From positions 7,586,682-7,650,681 of the forward strand of contig JAQFVV010012398.1 in the NCBI GenBank assembly GCA_028023455.1: DNA of 64,000 nucleotides. The letters run 5' to 3'. Both the position numbers and the translations under genes were made by a program. Below are positions 50,160 to 60,843 of this stretch, one piece after another. The first letter of the stretch is position 1, and the number at the start of each line of letters is the position of its first letter. Source of the DNA: Epiperipatus broadwayi. Taxonomy: Eukaryota > Onychophora > Udeonychophora > Euonychophora > Peripatidae. The notes beneath the pieces are model-generated. The model did not search any database and had not been told where the DNA came from. It saw only the letters and a list, made by a program, of their open reading frames with translations.

Positions 50160-51120
50160 ATATATATTGTAACCGAAACCCGACGATCGAAAGGCTTAAA
50201 CTTCCCTTTTATATAGATATAGTGGGGAATTCTTATAATTCAAGATCGCCCACTTTCCACTACTACAAGCAGAGAGAAAATACGGACATAAACGAGTCTA
50301 TATCCGCACTTGACCAAACCTGTACGCTATACGGGTATAGCCTCAGGTTATATTTCCCGGTCAACCTTCTCCTGACTGCTGTAAGATTTAACAGAGTTAC
50401 AGCGCTTGGATAATTATAAATTTAATGGGATCAAATACTGCACCACTAGCTTCATGTGTTACTTAAGTACTCAAATGCATAATAATTATTCCCAACCCTA
50501 AGATTATATTATTTTTTGGAAGTGGCGAAGAAAGAGACGAAACAGATTTTACATAAATAAAAGATATTTAATACAATAAATTATAATAAAAGAAACACTC
50601 AAAATTATTAACACTCAATATAAAAACAGATTATGCTATAACACTACAAAAATAACTAAAAATACAATAGATGATTCTATAAATGATTGCAATCTGTGGA
50701 AATAACTTATCCCTTTATAGTCATTTCAAATATTCAAAGAGTCTAATAAATGTCTATCTCATTATATGTGGGATTGGCAATTGCATTAAATTTAAAGGTA
50801 TGTGCACATAATTATATAAAATGTCTTATTCATAATTACCTAGGTGATAAAGTCTTCGAATAAACTTGGCATCTTGCTGACCGTCCCGTGGAATTTTTCC
50901 ACTTCTTTAGTAGGGAACGGTCACTCTTCGGTTAGATTTGATTGTTGGGATTCCTCCGTATTGTGGGCATCAAGGCAAGGCAAAAACAAACTCTTCGGCA
51001 GGCGCTACATTGGCATTTGTTATATGAGATGTGAACCATTATAGCACAGAAGTCCAGATCGACCGGCGATCACGACTGGCCCTTAGCCACACATCCTTAA
51101 AGTGTCCCTTATGTTATAGT
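50160..51120. other. Two G+C-raised segments around an AT-rich core, unrecognised
   Basis: 50,166-50,410 (from TTGTAACCGAAACCCGACGA) and 50,830-51,120 (including CTGACCGTCCCGTGGAATTT and GACCGGCGATCACGACTGGC) are strikingly less AT-rich than anything nearby and hold several CG dinucleotides. The first follows an (AT)n run and starts with TTGTAAC, seen at other (AT)n borders here. The pair could be the two ends of one inserted element of about 1 kb. Short frames (50,222-50,413; 50,844-51,044) show no domain. Confidence 0.45.
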
Positions 51121-51890
51121 TTGTTTTCATGTTCCCAAAATTTAACTTTTCATGTCTGCTTTCTATTATATTTCTCTGCTTCTTATCAGAGCAGTGTCTT
51201 CACTGAAGTCTTGACCAATACTGTTTTTCAATTAATTAATTAATGTTCTTTATTTTTCAAATTCCTTCCTTATCTTGATCTCATGCTGGGTTTTTCATTT
51301 CACACCTTTTTACTTTAAAAATGCTTTCAACAACTTATACAAAATTACTTTTCAATTTGATACAATTTTATAATATAATATTTTACATTTATTTAGCAAT
51401 CATTTTCTTTAATAAAATTATTTTATTTTGACATGAAATAAACTGTACTCTCTTTATTCATACATTCACACATGCATTTCATTTTCGTCAAAATGTGTAA
51501 TTTTAAGACCAGATCTTTATCTTTCCGTTGCATTCTAAATTTTACTTATATTTTATTTACACTCCCTCACTATCGCTTTTTTTTATATCATTAAGTTTCT
51601 ATTTTATTTATATTTCATTTCTCATTTTTTTAATCTTACATTAAACACATGATATCGATATTTCTAACTTATTTCTATTCTTTTTTTAAAAATCTGAACT
51701 TTGAAGGGTAAAAGATAAGAATCGTTTCGATTCTAATTCCCTCTCTTTTTTACTTAAACATTTCTTTGTTTTGTAATTTTTTTTTTAACTCACTTTTTTT
51801 TATAACCCAAGCACAATATTTAATATTCTTTAATATTAAATATCTATATGTGTGACTGCAGTATGTGCGATCATCACAATATATATATAT
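51121..51890. other. Pyrimidine-biased AT-rich sequence
   Basis: Long T/C-rich runs on the + strand with few G; no element identified. Confidence 0.4.
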
Positions 51891-51894
51891 ATAT

Positions 51895-52015
51895 AAATGA
51901 TAACAATCAACTCTTAAACTATCAACAATTTCAACCTGCAGTCAAGGCAACCTTCTTTAACAATAAAAGTGGTACAATCTTTAAATATGTTCTGATTGCA
52001 ATTTGACCAAGAAAT
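51895..52015 (+). repeat. Repeat family D, copy 1
   Basis: GATAACAATCAACTCTTAAA, CAACCTGCAGTCAAGGCAACC, AACAATAAAAGTGGTAC and GATTGCAATTTGACCAAGAA are repeated at 52,190 and, inverted, at 52,745. It follows an (AT)n run. Confidence 0.85.
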
Positions 52016-52124
52016 ATGAGATTAATAATACAAATACGTTTAAACAAATCTCATTAATCAGACAAATATAACCTGTTCTGAAACAGACTAATATATAGTT
52101 AATTATAACTTCCAAATTCCATAT

Positions 52125-52300
52125 AAAGTATATATTTACTAAGTCAATAAAACCAATTGTTCAAGGTTTTAATAGGTTTAAAATTTAGATGATAACAATC
52201 AACTCTTAAGCTATCAACAATCTCAACCTGTAGTCAAGGCAACCCTCTTTAACAATAAAGATGGTACCACCTTTATATATGGTCTGATATGTTTATAGAG
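52125..52300 (+). repeat. Repeat family D, copy 2 (longer)
   Basis: Carries the same core plus an upstream part (TTTACTAAGTCAATAAAACC, TTGTTCAAGGTTTTAATAGG) that is also present, inverted, in copy 3. Confidence 0.85.
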
Positions 52301-52744
52301 ACAATATATATATATATAACAAATCACTCAAACTTCTTTATAAACCTTGATTTGCTCTATGAACTATTATAACACAAAATTATACTCAACTTTAACTTTA
52401 CTTTTTTATAGTCTTTATCAAGGAACAACAAAAATACAAATATTATATAATAATATAACAAATAGAAATACTTCTTACCTTAAAACTCTTCTAACAAACA
52501 AACTTAACTTGTCATTACATTCATTTCTTAAATACCTTTCTTGAAATAATTCCCAATAATTATTTAATTAAATCAAACTCTTATTCTCTTTTTTTTTTTC
52601 AATTAACATTCTATTCATTAAAGTTTCATTTCATTAATATAAATTCCTTCTTTTATAATTCCTTTATAATATGATCTAATACGTTTTAAAATAGAAGACT
52701 GTATTTGTTTATTTTTTTATTTATTTTTTTATTTATATAGACAT
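52301..52744. other. AT-rich spacer between inverted family D copies
   Basis: A 65-codon frame at 52,347-52,544 is rich in Leu, Tyr, Asn and Thr and has no recognisable family. It may be the interior of one foldback element bounded by copies 2 and 3. Confidence 0.4.
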
Positions 52745-52935
52745 TAAAGATTGCAATTTGATCAAGAAGTGTGGACCATATATGAAGGTGCTACCAACTT
52801 TATTGTTAAAGGATATTGCTTTGACTACAGGTTGAAATTGTTGATAGCTTAACCGTTGTTGTCATCTACATTTATAAACTTATTAAAGCCTTGAGTAATT
52901 AGCTTTATTGTCTTAGTAAATATATTTTTAAAAAC
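52745..52935 (-). repeat. Repeat family D, copy 3 (inverted)
   Basis: GATTGCAATTTGATCAAGAA, TTTGACTACAGGTTGAAATT, GTTGTCATCTACATTTATAA and AGCCTTGAGTAATTAGC form the reverse complement of copy 2 over its full length. A shorter relative is at 13,808. Confidence 0.85.
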
Positions 52936-55139
52936 TATCATTTAAAGTTGTAATTAGTAATTTGTTAAGCACATACTCATTCTCGTTACCTAATATTAAA
53001 GCTATAACCTTAAGATTATGCGCCTGGATACTTCAAACATATGTTTCTGTTCTTGTATTTAAATGTAATAATTTTAATAATATAAAATCATAGAGATAAA
53101 TTATTAAAACGGGAATATAATGAATTGTAGATATTTTTATTAAAGTTAAATTTCTATAAATTAAAGTTAAAATGTAGATGCATAATTTTAATGTAATTTA
53201 ATTTACTTAAAAATATTTATGTGTTATAATGAATATGATTGGTGAGTAAAGAGCTTGCTAAAAATATACTAAAGTAAATTAATATTTGTGTGCATTATGT
53301 AAAACTTTTTATGGTAAACTAATATTTAATTAACTTCAGGCAAAGACTTTTCCACCATTTACCTATACAGTATTCACTAGAGCTAATCAAATTCCAGGTA
53401 AAAAAAAAGATTTAGTTATTCTTCTTTAATTTATTTCTAACTTATCTATTTAATAATTAATGAAGTTAGCTATGGGTCAGCTATCTAAAGAAAAGTCATA
53501 AATTTGGTATCAGAAACCCTTTTATAATTTGGTCTAATTTGAATCTAATCTGTGGGTATACCTCAGTAGATGTATTATCACTTTTTAAATAAAAAAAGTA
53601 CTTAAATCTTCCACTCTACCACAAATTTTCAAACATTTGAATAAAGATGCAAAAACATGACTCCTAAGATCCATTTTTTGCTGAACACGTATTTTTCAAT
53701 TGGTATAATATCTTACACGTCTTTATTATTTGTGCAACATTTATCAATATCCTTTATTACAATTTGATTTGCAAGTGTGAAACATTCTGTTCTCACCAGG
53801 TTGGAATCATCCATTTCAAAACATATATATTAATGATTATTATAATCATTCACCCAGCTCAATTATTTTTAGTCCAGATGTAATCTTTAAACCTCGGTTA
53901 AAGAATAAAATATTTGTTTTTTAGTAAAGCATATAACATGGAATAATTCAATATCCTCTCTTTTTTTATGAGTGACAACCACTGCAACATAATGTCTTAA
54001 GACATAAAAGTAATGGGGTTTTAAATATCTAACTGCAGAAAAAAAATTTATTTAAAGAGAAGAGAAAACACTTCAAATTTTTTGAGTGCATGGGCATATG
54101 TGTGTGTGTTTTTTTATATTTTACCTTCCAAATAATAATCAGCCAGATATCTATTTATCAAATAATATGATATTCAACTGAGTTTGTAATCAGTCAATTA
54201 TTACAAACATCTTAAAATTAAAATGTCTCACCTATCTAAAATGAGTTTTATGCTCCACTTGTATCCAAATATAAGTACTAAGTATAATAAATAGATGGGC
54301 TAAATATCTCACCATGATAGACACAAATGTATGTTTGTGTTTGTTTTCATACGTAGCTATTATACATTAAAAATTTCATTTAAGACTGCTGGATAAAGAT
54401 TTTAAAATACAATGCCAAGATTATGAAATCATTCAATATGTTCAATTTGGTAGATATGACATTATAATGTCCACTATTATAAAATCACATTTTTACATTG
54501 GGTATGTAAAAAAAATATAATATGACTTCTTAAAAAGTATTTTATTATAAAATTGAGCATAATTTCTGAAAAATGTGGACCTCATTTAAGTTATAGAGCT
54601 TAGATCAAAGACATTCTAAGGAAATGCAACATTGATCATTTCAATTGGGAAGATATGACTGAGAATAGAATAGATTTGAAAGTTATAATTATATATGGTG
54701 TCAGAAGTATTTTAAAAAGAAAAATATGTTGAAGAAATTAACATACAGCATAGGAAATATCTAATAATCATGCCAGCATAGTTTACTTGAGAATGTATTT
54801 GTGGTTTATATAGTCATCAAAAATTATTCCTTAGAGTATTATTATTATTATTGATTGTTTGTTTTATTTTCTTACTATTTATTGGAGCTGGAAGGCAGCA
54901 TTCATTGGTCAGTGTTTCTGCTCTTAATGTTGATAATTTTCTGCTTTCATTTTTTTATTCATTTATTTATTAAAAGCTATTGAAAATTGTTATATTATTT
55001 ACAACATGTGGCAATATTTTTTTCCAAATCAAATTACTTTTTTATTAAATAATTTAGTTTATATATTATTTTAAATAATTATATTATAACAGAAATATTA
55101 CATTTTTACATATTGCAGTCACTGCTAAAAGAATATGTC
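52936..55139. other. AT-rich sequence with repeat E copy 2
   Basis: Repeat E (53,828-53,908) is the only recognised item. Short frames are chance. Confidence 0.4.
53828..53908 (+). repeat. Dispersed repeat E, copy 2
   Basis: TTAATGATTATTATAATCATT and, 50 bases on, TTTAAACCTCGGTTAAAGAA match 16,648-16,742. Confidence 0.55.
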
Positions 55140-55199
55140 CATTCTAAAAACTACTCTAGAAATGAGTTTTGCAATACCTATACAAACTAATCTGTGGAC

Positions 55200-55860
55200 T
55201 ACAGCATGCTAGTCCATTTTTGTGTTTATTAAAAATTTTACACTATTGTTTTTGAATTTCTTGAGCAGAAAACTTTTTTCTCTGAAATACTTCATTCATA
55301 TTCTATTCTCTGTCATATCTTCCCAACAGAACAATCTATGACACATATCTTTAAAATGTCTTTGAGAATAATTCTTGCAATATAGACAGGATCTACTTCT
55401 CTCAGAAGAAAACATATTCAAAATTCCCATAAAACATCCTTTTAAATGTTTTGCATTGTTTATTTGTTTTACATGTTCAGTCCAATGAAGATATAATTTT
55501 ACAAAAGTTAGTCTATAGTATTATATATATGAAGTTGAAAAACATTGATTAGCTTTATCATCTTACCATGGCATTTTAACATTTTATGGAGCATCCTTAA
55601 ATGAAACTGTTTTAATGCCTTTATAACATATCAATATAGTATCAAAGTCTTAATTCCATACAGTAAATTAGATAAAATAACAACTCTATATACAGGTAAC
55701 TTAACTGTAGTAGATATTTTCTTGTGGTGAAATACCATATCTTTTGTCTTGTTAGGAGCAGCAGACATTACAATTTGTGTTGCATCTCATCATCTAAGCC
55801 CCATTTTTATTTATAAAATTACTAACATATTTAAATTGATTTTTATTCTCAAGTTAATTC
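55200..55860 (-). pseudogene. RTE-type LINE fragment (C-terminal RT)
   Basis: Minus-strand readings FKYVSNFINKNGA (about 55,835-55,795), VYRVVILSNLLYGIKTLILY (about 55,700-55,640) and ALKQFHLRMLHKMLKC (about 55,615-55,570) match the end of the RT in the RTE element at 39 kb and in RTE proteins (FKYLGS-I---G--D, VYRAV-LP-LLYGSETW, L--FH-RCLR-IL). Stops and frameshifts are present. The plus-strand frame at 55,749-56,069 is antisense to it. Sequence to about 56,070 may be more RT but is not recognisable. Confidence 0.75.
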
Positions 55861-56354
55861 AAATAGAAATATTAAAAGAAATAAAAAAGAATGATATTCA
55901 TTCCAAACCAATTTCTTCTTTTTTTAAAATTTCTTTAATAATAATTGACTTTCCCCCTCACTTATACTCTTCAAAATTATCAAATATAGTGATGCAGTAT
56001 AGAGACAACGAACAAGATTTAAAATGTTTAAATTATATACCAAAAAGGCCATATATTTTAAAAGCTTAATAAAATTCAAACACATAGTGTATAAGTGCTA
56101 ATAATACATTTTAATTAAGATTACAATAGTATAAATATCAGAGATCCCTAGCAAAACCTTTACATTACAAGACTATTTTCTTCTTTTGTGCTTTTACTAT
56201 TAGATAACTAAAAATAGTTAATTAAATGAAATTATACCTTTTGATTAATAATAAGGTTATCATTAATATTTTTAACATAATGTAATATTAAAGAAAAAAA
56301 TGAAAATAGAATTTTACCCATTATCCAGCTGTTTCTATACATATAATATAAGGG

Positions 56355-56580
56355 TTTCATGATACAGTGATAGTATATCCAATTACCACAGCAATAATCT
56401 GAGTTTGAATTTAGTTTGAGTAAACATAAAAATGTTTTAACAGGTTTTAAATTACTTTGAAATAATTAGCTGAAAGCTAACTTAGCTCAACTAATCATCC
56501 AATATTTTCACAAAGGTAAGAGAAGGATGTTTTGTATCCAGATCAGCATCGAGAACCCAAATTTTCAAAAGTTGGGTATT
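56355..56580 (+). mobile_element. Possible tRNA-like SINE
   Basis: CAGTGATAGTATATCCAATTA resembles an A box and CTGAGTTTGAATTTAG a B box, about 35 bases apart. A less AT-rich body (AAGGATGTTTTGTATCCAGA, CAGCATCGAGAACCC) follows. No partner copy seen. Confidence 0.35.
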
Positions 56581-58744
56581 AAAATTTTAAGATTTCACTA
56601 CTTCTATTATAAAACAAATAATGTATAATAAAACATATCCCAAGAAGCATTTGTGATAAAAACTAGTGTTTGTCAATTGGCTCATGTTCTTTCTCATACA
56701 CATTTTCATCATCATAGTTCAGTATTTTTTATAACAAACACTATAATTTAATTTTCAAATGCAATATTACTTGAAACACTTATCTTATATTTTTCTTGAA
56801 TCTAAACATAATATTCTTTTGAGATCAATTATAAAAAATGATATTTTAATGCAATCCATTCAACAAAATTACAATAATGCATGATTACATTTTTATTAAT
56901 GTTTAGACATGTTATATAAAAATAATTTCAAATAGTTTGAATAAAGCCCATAAATAAATTATAGCTATTAAATATATATATAATATCTAAATCTTATCTA
57001 TACCTTTTAAATGTTTATAAATGTTTATCCACCATATACAAAATTGTGGTAACTAGATAAAAGTGCTTCTATTCTAATTAATTGATCAATTCACATTTAT
57101 ATAAGAAAGTGAGCATTGTTTGCAAATTTGTTAAAGTGGATGTCTGAGTCTGACTGGGGAATGTATGAAACAATGACTTGAAAGCAAATTTCAATGCAAT
57201 CAAATTTTAAATTCCAAAATCACTTTACAAATACTATTAACCACAATTAAATTGTATTTGCATGCAATATATATATATATATATTATTTAAATGCCACAA
57301 AAATATGGAATGTAATAACATTACTTATTTATAATCTTCTTAGAGATTTATGGAAACTTACAGTCACAAATGTAGTATCATTTGACAAAAAAATTGACTA
57401 ATTACTTGTGGGATATGTTTCTGTCAATTTCCTGAGCAGCTAATGATATAATTAATAAAAAACACATGACATGCACAAGATTAATTGATTTTTAATCAAT
57501 TAGTGCCATATACAAAATTGTAAGTTTCTATATATTTCTACAGCAGCTGTAAATAAATAATGTTAATAGATTATATATATATATTCAGTAATTATAAACT
57601 ATTCTCAACTCAGTATGACCATTCACACAATAAATGAGTGAAAAAACTGAAAATGTTAAAGATGTCTTTTGCATCACTTTGTAAACCAATCATGAAATGC
57701 AAATGCATTCTAATATATATCCTAATAGATTCTTTATTCTGTTTATTTGACAAATTGCAATGTTGTTTTTTTAATTTCTTATACAGCTAACATTTTTTAT
57801 TGAAAGATTTCAATATTTTTCATAATTCTACTTCTTCATTGCAGTCTATTCTCAGCCAGATAATTGTATATAAAAAAAAAATTAGACTTAATTTTATCAT
57901 AATTAAGTTCCTCTAAAAACCTATTGTTTTTCATCCCCTTCACATGTCCCATTTCAATAAAGAGTTATCTTCATATTCTAACACTTAGCAGATTTAATAA
58001 TATACTGAAAATTTTGTCATTATATTCTTAAAATACTAGAATATTCTGAAATAAAGTTTTTATAATTTGTTTAAGTTGTTCGAGTCTATATCCCACTTTT
58101 ATACAATAAATTTGACGAAATACAAATAACATATATCTAATTTCCTGTTGTTGTTGTTGTTTTTTTTTTTTGCTGTTTTAATCGAAAGAAGTAAAAGAGA
58201 ACAAAAAAAAATTAAAATAAATAATAATATATTTATTCTAATAAGCATAATTTTTCTAAAACTCTTATCAAAACTAAAATGAAAGCAAATAGCAAATCAT
58301 TTATAACAGCTTCAAAATATTCCATCCACTTTTTAGAACAATGAAAAATGCATTACTCATTAAATAATTTTCAATTAAATTAAGTAGTTTTCAATCAAAA
58401 CATTTTCATTAAATAATTTTTAATTCTTATTTTACTTATCAAACTATTAATATTTAAATATCCATACACTTATCAATACGAACTGTCTTGATTATTTATT
58501 CAGAGATGCAAAATTATAAATATTCGCATTTTTTTTACACACACATATATAGAATTTTTATAGATGGACTTTCAATATAATTGCTTTAAAAAAGTCTTTA
58601 TTACATTTTAAATTTAAATTAGATTGAGATTTTAAAAATAATAAATTAAAATATATGCAAATTACATTTATTTCTTAACATTCCATTTACGTTTTTTTAT
58701 TATTCTAATTTGACATTTATATATTCATAGAGTAAATAGATTTG
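56581..58744. other. AT-rich sequence, nothing recognised
   Basis: Several (AT)n runs (57,270; 57,580). No gene or repeat edge. Confidence 0.45.
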
Positions 58745-59187
58745 TAATAATGCAACGAGGCTCAAGGTTACGAAAAAATGTTTATAGAATTGCACACTAG
58801 ATGTAAGTCTAGGTTTGATAACAATTGTATGTATTGGTAGAGAAAGAGGTAATGAATAAAATACGGAAAATTAAGGTGTTTGATAATGAAGAAAAAATAT
58901 GCAGTGATCATAACTTCATTGTAATTGAAATGGTTAGAAATGTGATGGAGAATAGAAACAAAAGTAGAAATAATAGTGAAAGATTTGGATGGAGAGTGAA
59001 TGATAAAAATAAGTTGGAAGAGTATAAAATACAAGTTGAAGAAATCATGGAAGAGTGGGTTGGGGGTGAGTATAAGGACAGGTGTAAAGAAGTAGAAAAA
59101 GTGGCGAATAGGGTTTTAGGTGAGAATATTCAGAACAATAAAAGATCACATGATCACGATCTCAAACTAGCATATAATTGTTATTAA
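58745..59187 (+). pseudogene. LINE (family G), end of endonuclease domain, 5'-truncated
   Basis: YVLVEKEVMNKIRKIKVFDN and ICSDHNFIVIEM (58,828-58,932) match the C-terminal end of APE-type LINE endonucleases ((I)DYVLV, SDH). A linker rich in Lys, Glu and Asn follows, leading towards the RT. Upstream, ELHTRCKSRFDN lies in a shifted frame (frameshift near 58,822). No earlier endonuclease motif is visible, so the copy is probably truncated near 58,745. It is interrupted at 59,187 by the TTAA-flanked insert. The + strand is purine-rich, unlike the surroundings. Confidence 0.8.
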
Positions 59188-59849
59188 AGAATTCAAAACA
59201 AAGCAAAACTCTCCATACAGTAGTGCCATCTTGTGCCAACAAGAGCAATTAATGGATGCCAGAAGGCTTGTGCATAAAATCCCTATCTAGTGCCTACTCA
59301 TCCAATATCCCCAGACTAGTTTCTGGCTTGTGGACTTCATCAGTGAGGAGCCTTGGATTTGAGAGCACTGCTCTTAGATTTTAGGATCTAATGCAACCCT
59401 CTTGCAGCCACCTTTTAACTCTACTTAACTACAAAACTATGAGGATGAAATTGAAAACACAATCTTAGGATCTAATGCAACCCTCTAGCAGCCACTTTTT
59501 AACTCTACTTAACTACAAAACTGTGAGAATGAAATTAAAAACACAATAATATTTTTAATGGATTGAAAATATTAATGTGTTTTCAATTTCATCCTCATAG
59601 TTTTGTAGTTAAGTAGAGTTAAAAGGTGGCTGCTGGAGGGTTGCATTAGATCCTAAGATCTAGGAGCAGTGCTCTCAGATCCAAGGCTCCTCACTGATGA
59701 AGGCCACAAGCCAAAAACTAGTCTGGAGATATTGGATGAGTAGGAACTAGATAGGGATTTTATGCACAAGCCTTTTGGCATCCATTTATTGCTCTTGTTG
59801 GCACAAGATGGCACTACTGTATGGAGAGTTTTGCTTTGTTTTGAATTGT
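59188..59849. mobile_element. 662-bp palindromic element (family A) with TTAA on both sides
   Basis: The arms are almost perfect inverted copies from AGAATTCAAAACAAAGCAAA to TTTGCTTTGTTTTGAATTGT, with TTAA at 59,184-59,187 and 59,850-59,853. The TTAA duplication resembles piggyBac-type insertion. The arms contain GGATGCCAGAAGGCTTGTGC and a sub-repeat (AGGATCTAATGCAACCCTC, then TTTAACTCTACTTAACTACA), which is present twice in the left arm and once in the right. No transposase. Single-arm relatives lie at 3,485, 8,091 and 18,727. It sits inside LINE family G. Confidence 0.85.
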
Positions 59850-59853
59850 TTAA

Positions 59854-60838
59854 GAATAAAAGAAATAAAAAATAAGAATTAGTAAAAGTGTAAAAGAGAG
59901 GTAAGAAGCATGCAGAGAATAAATGTGTGCATTAAGAACAAGAAAAGTGAAAAAGATTCTGCTAAATGGGAAAAGTACATGGAAAAGAACAAGTTGGCTA
60001 AAATAGATAATTATAGAGAGAGGATGAAATTGAATAGTAAATTATTGGAGGATATTAATAAAAGTGGAAGAGATGGGAGTAAAAAAAATTGGAATTACAT
60101 TAAAAGGAGAAAGGTAGGGGGGAGAGAGATAATATTACTAGATGATGAGGGAATAGAGTGTAGCTCTAGAGAAGATTTAGAGAGAATCTTAAATAAATAT
60201 GTAATGCATATAGAAAAGATGTTAGATGTGAAGGATAGAGTGATAGAAAACATGAAAGCATATAGTAATAGAAATATTAGGTTTACAAAAAATGAACTGA
60301 ATGGGGTAGAGAAGAAATTGAAAAGTGGAAAGGCAAGAGGTTTAGATGGATGGGCAGCAGAGATGGTGATGGATTTAGGATATAGGGCAAAAGTAAAGTT
60401 ATTATCTTGTTTTAATAATTATGGCACAGAATAGAGTTTTTCCCTGGTAGTTGGAGTAATACAAGAATAAGATAATTATTTAAAAGAAAGGGTAAGGATT
60501 ATAGAAAGTTAAATAATTATAGACCGATAGTGGTAACATCAGTTTTATATAAAGTTTTTTTATATATGGTGGCTAGAGAAGTTGTAAAATGAATGGGGGA
60601 AATGCAAGGAGGTTTTAGATTAGATAGGCATATAGGGGATAGTTTATTTGTAGTTACACAACTTATGGATATGAGTAGAAATTCAGGTAAACAGTTATAT
60701 ATGAGTTTTATAGATATAGAGAAGGCATATGATAGAGTAAATAGAAATAGATTATGGATAAGTTTAGCAAATTTGGGAATGAATGAAGCTTGAGTGGATA
60801 TTATTACGAAATTATTTGAAAATAATTATTATATATAT
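59854..60838 (+). pseudogene. LINE (family G), first half of reverse transcriptase
   Basis: The frame at 59,910-60,434 contains LKSGKARGLDGWAAEMV (60,317-60,370), the RT fingers motif, after a Lys-rich linker. Stops at 60,432 and then in other frames break the following part (NNYRPIVVTSVLYKVF near 60,520). The frame at 60,593-60,793 gives MQGGFRLDRHIGDSLFVVTQ and FIDIEKAYDRVNR, the RT motif with the first catalytic Asp region (F-D-EKAYD-V-R). A TGA follows at 60,791. The element continues after the large insert. Confidence 0.88.
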
Positions 60839-60843
60839 GAAAT

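Noticed and set aside
55749-56069. 106-codon plus-strand frame
   Set aside because: Its start overlaps the RTE fragment read on the opposite strand; composition and lack of any domain fit an antisense chance frame.
58768-59034. 88-codon minus-strand frame
   Set aside because: Antisense of the LINE endonuclease region, which has clear motifs on the plus strand.
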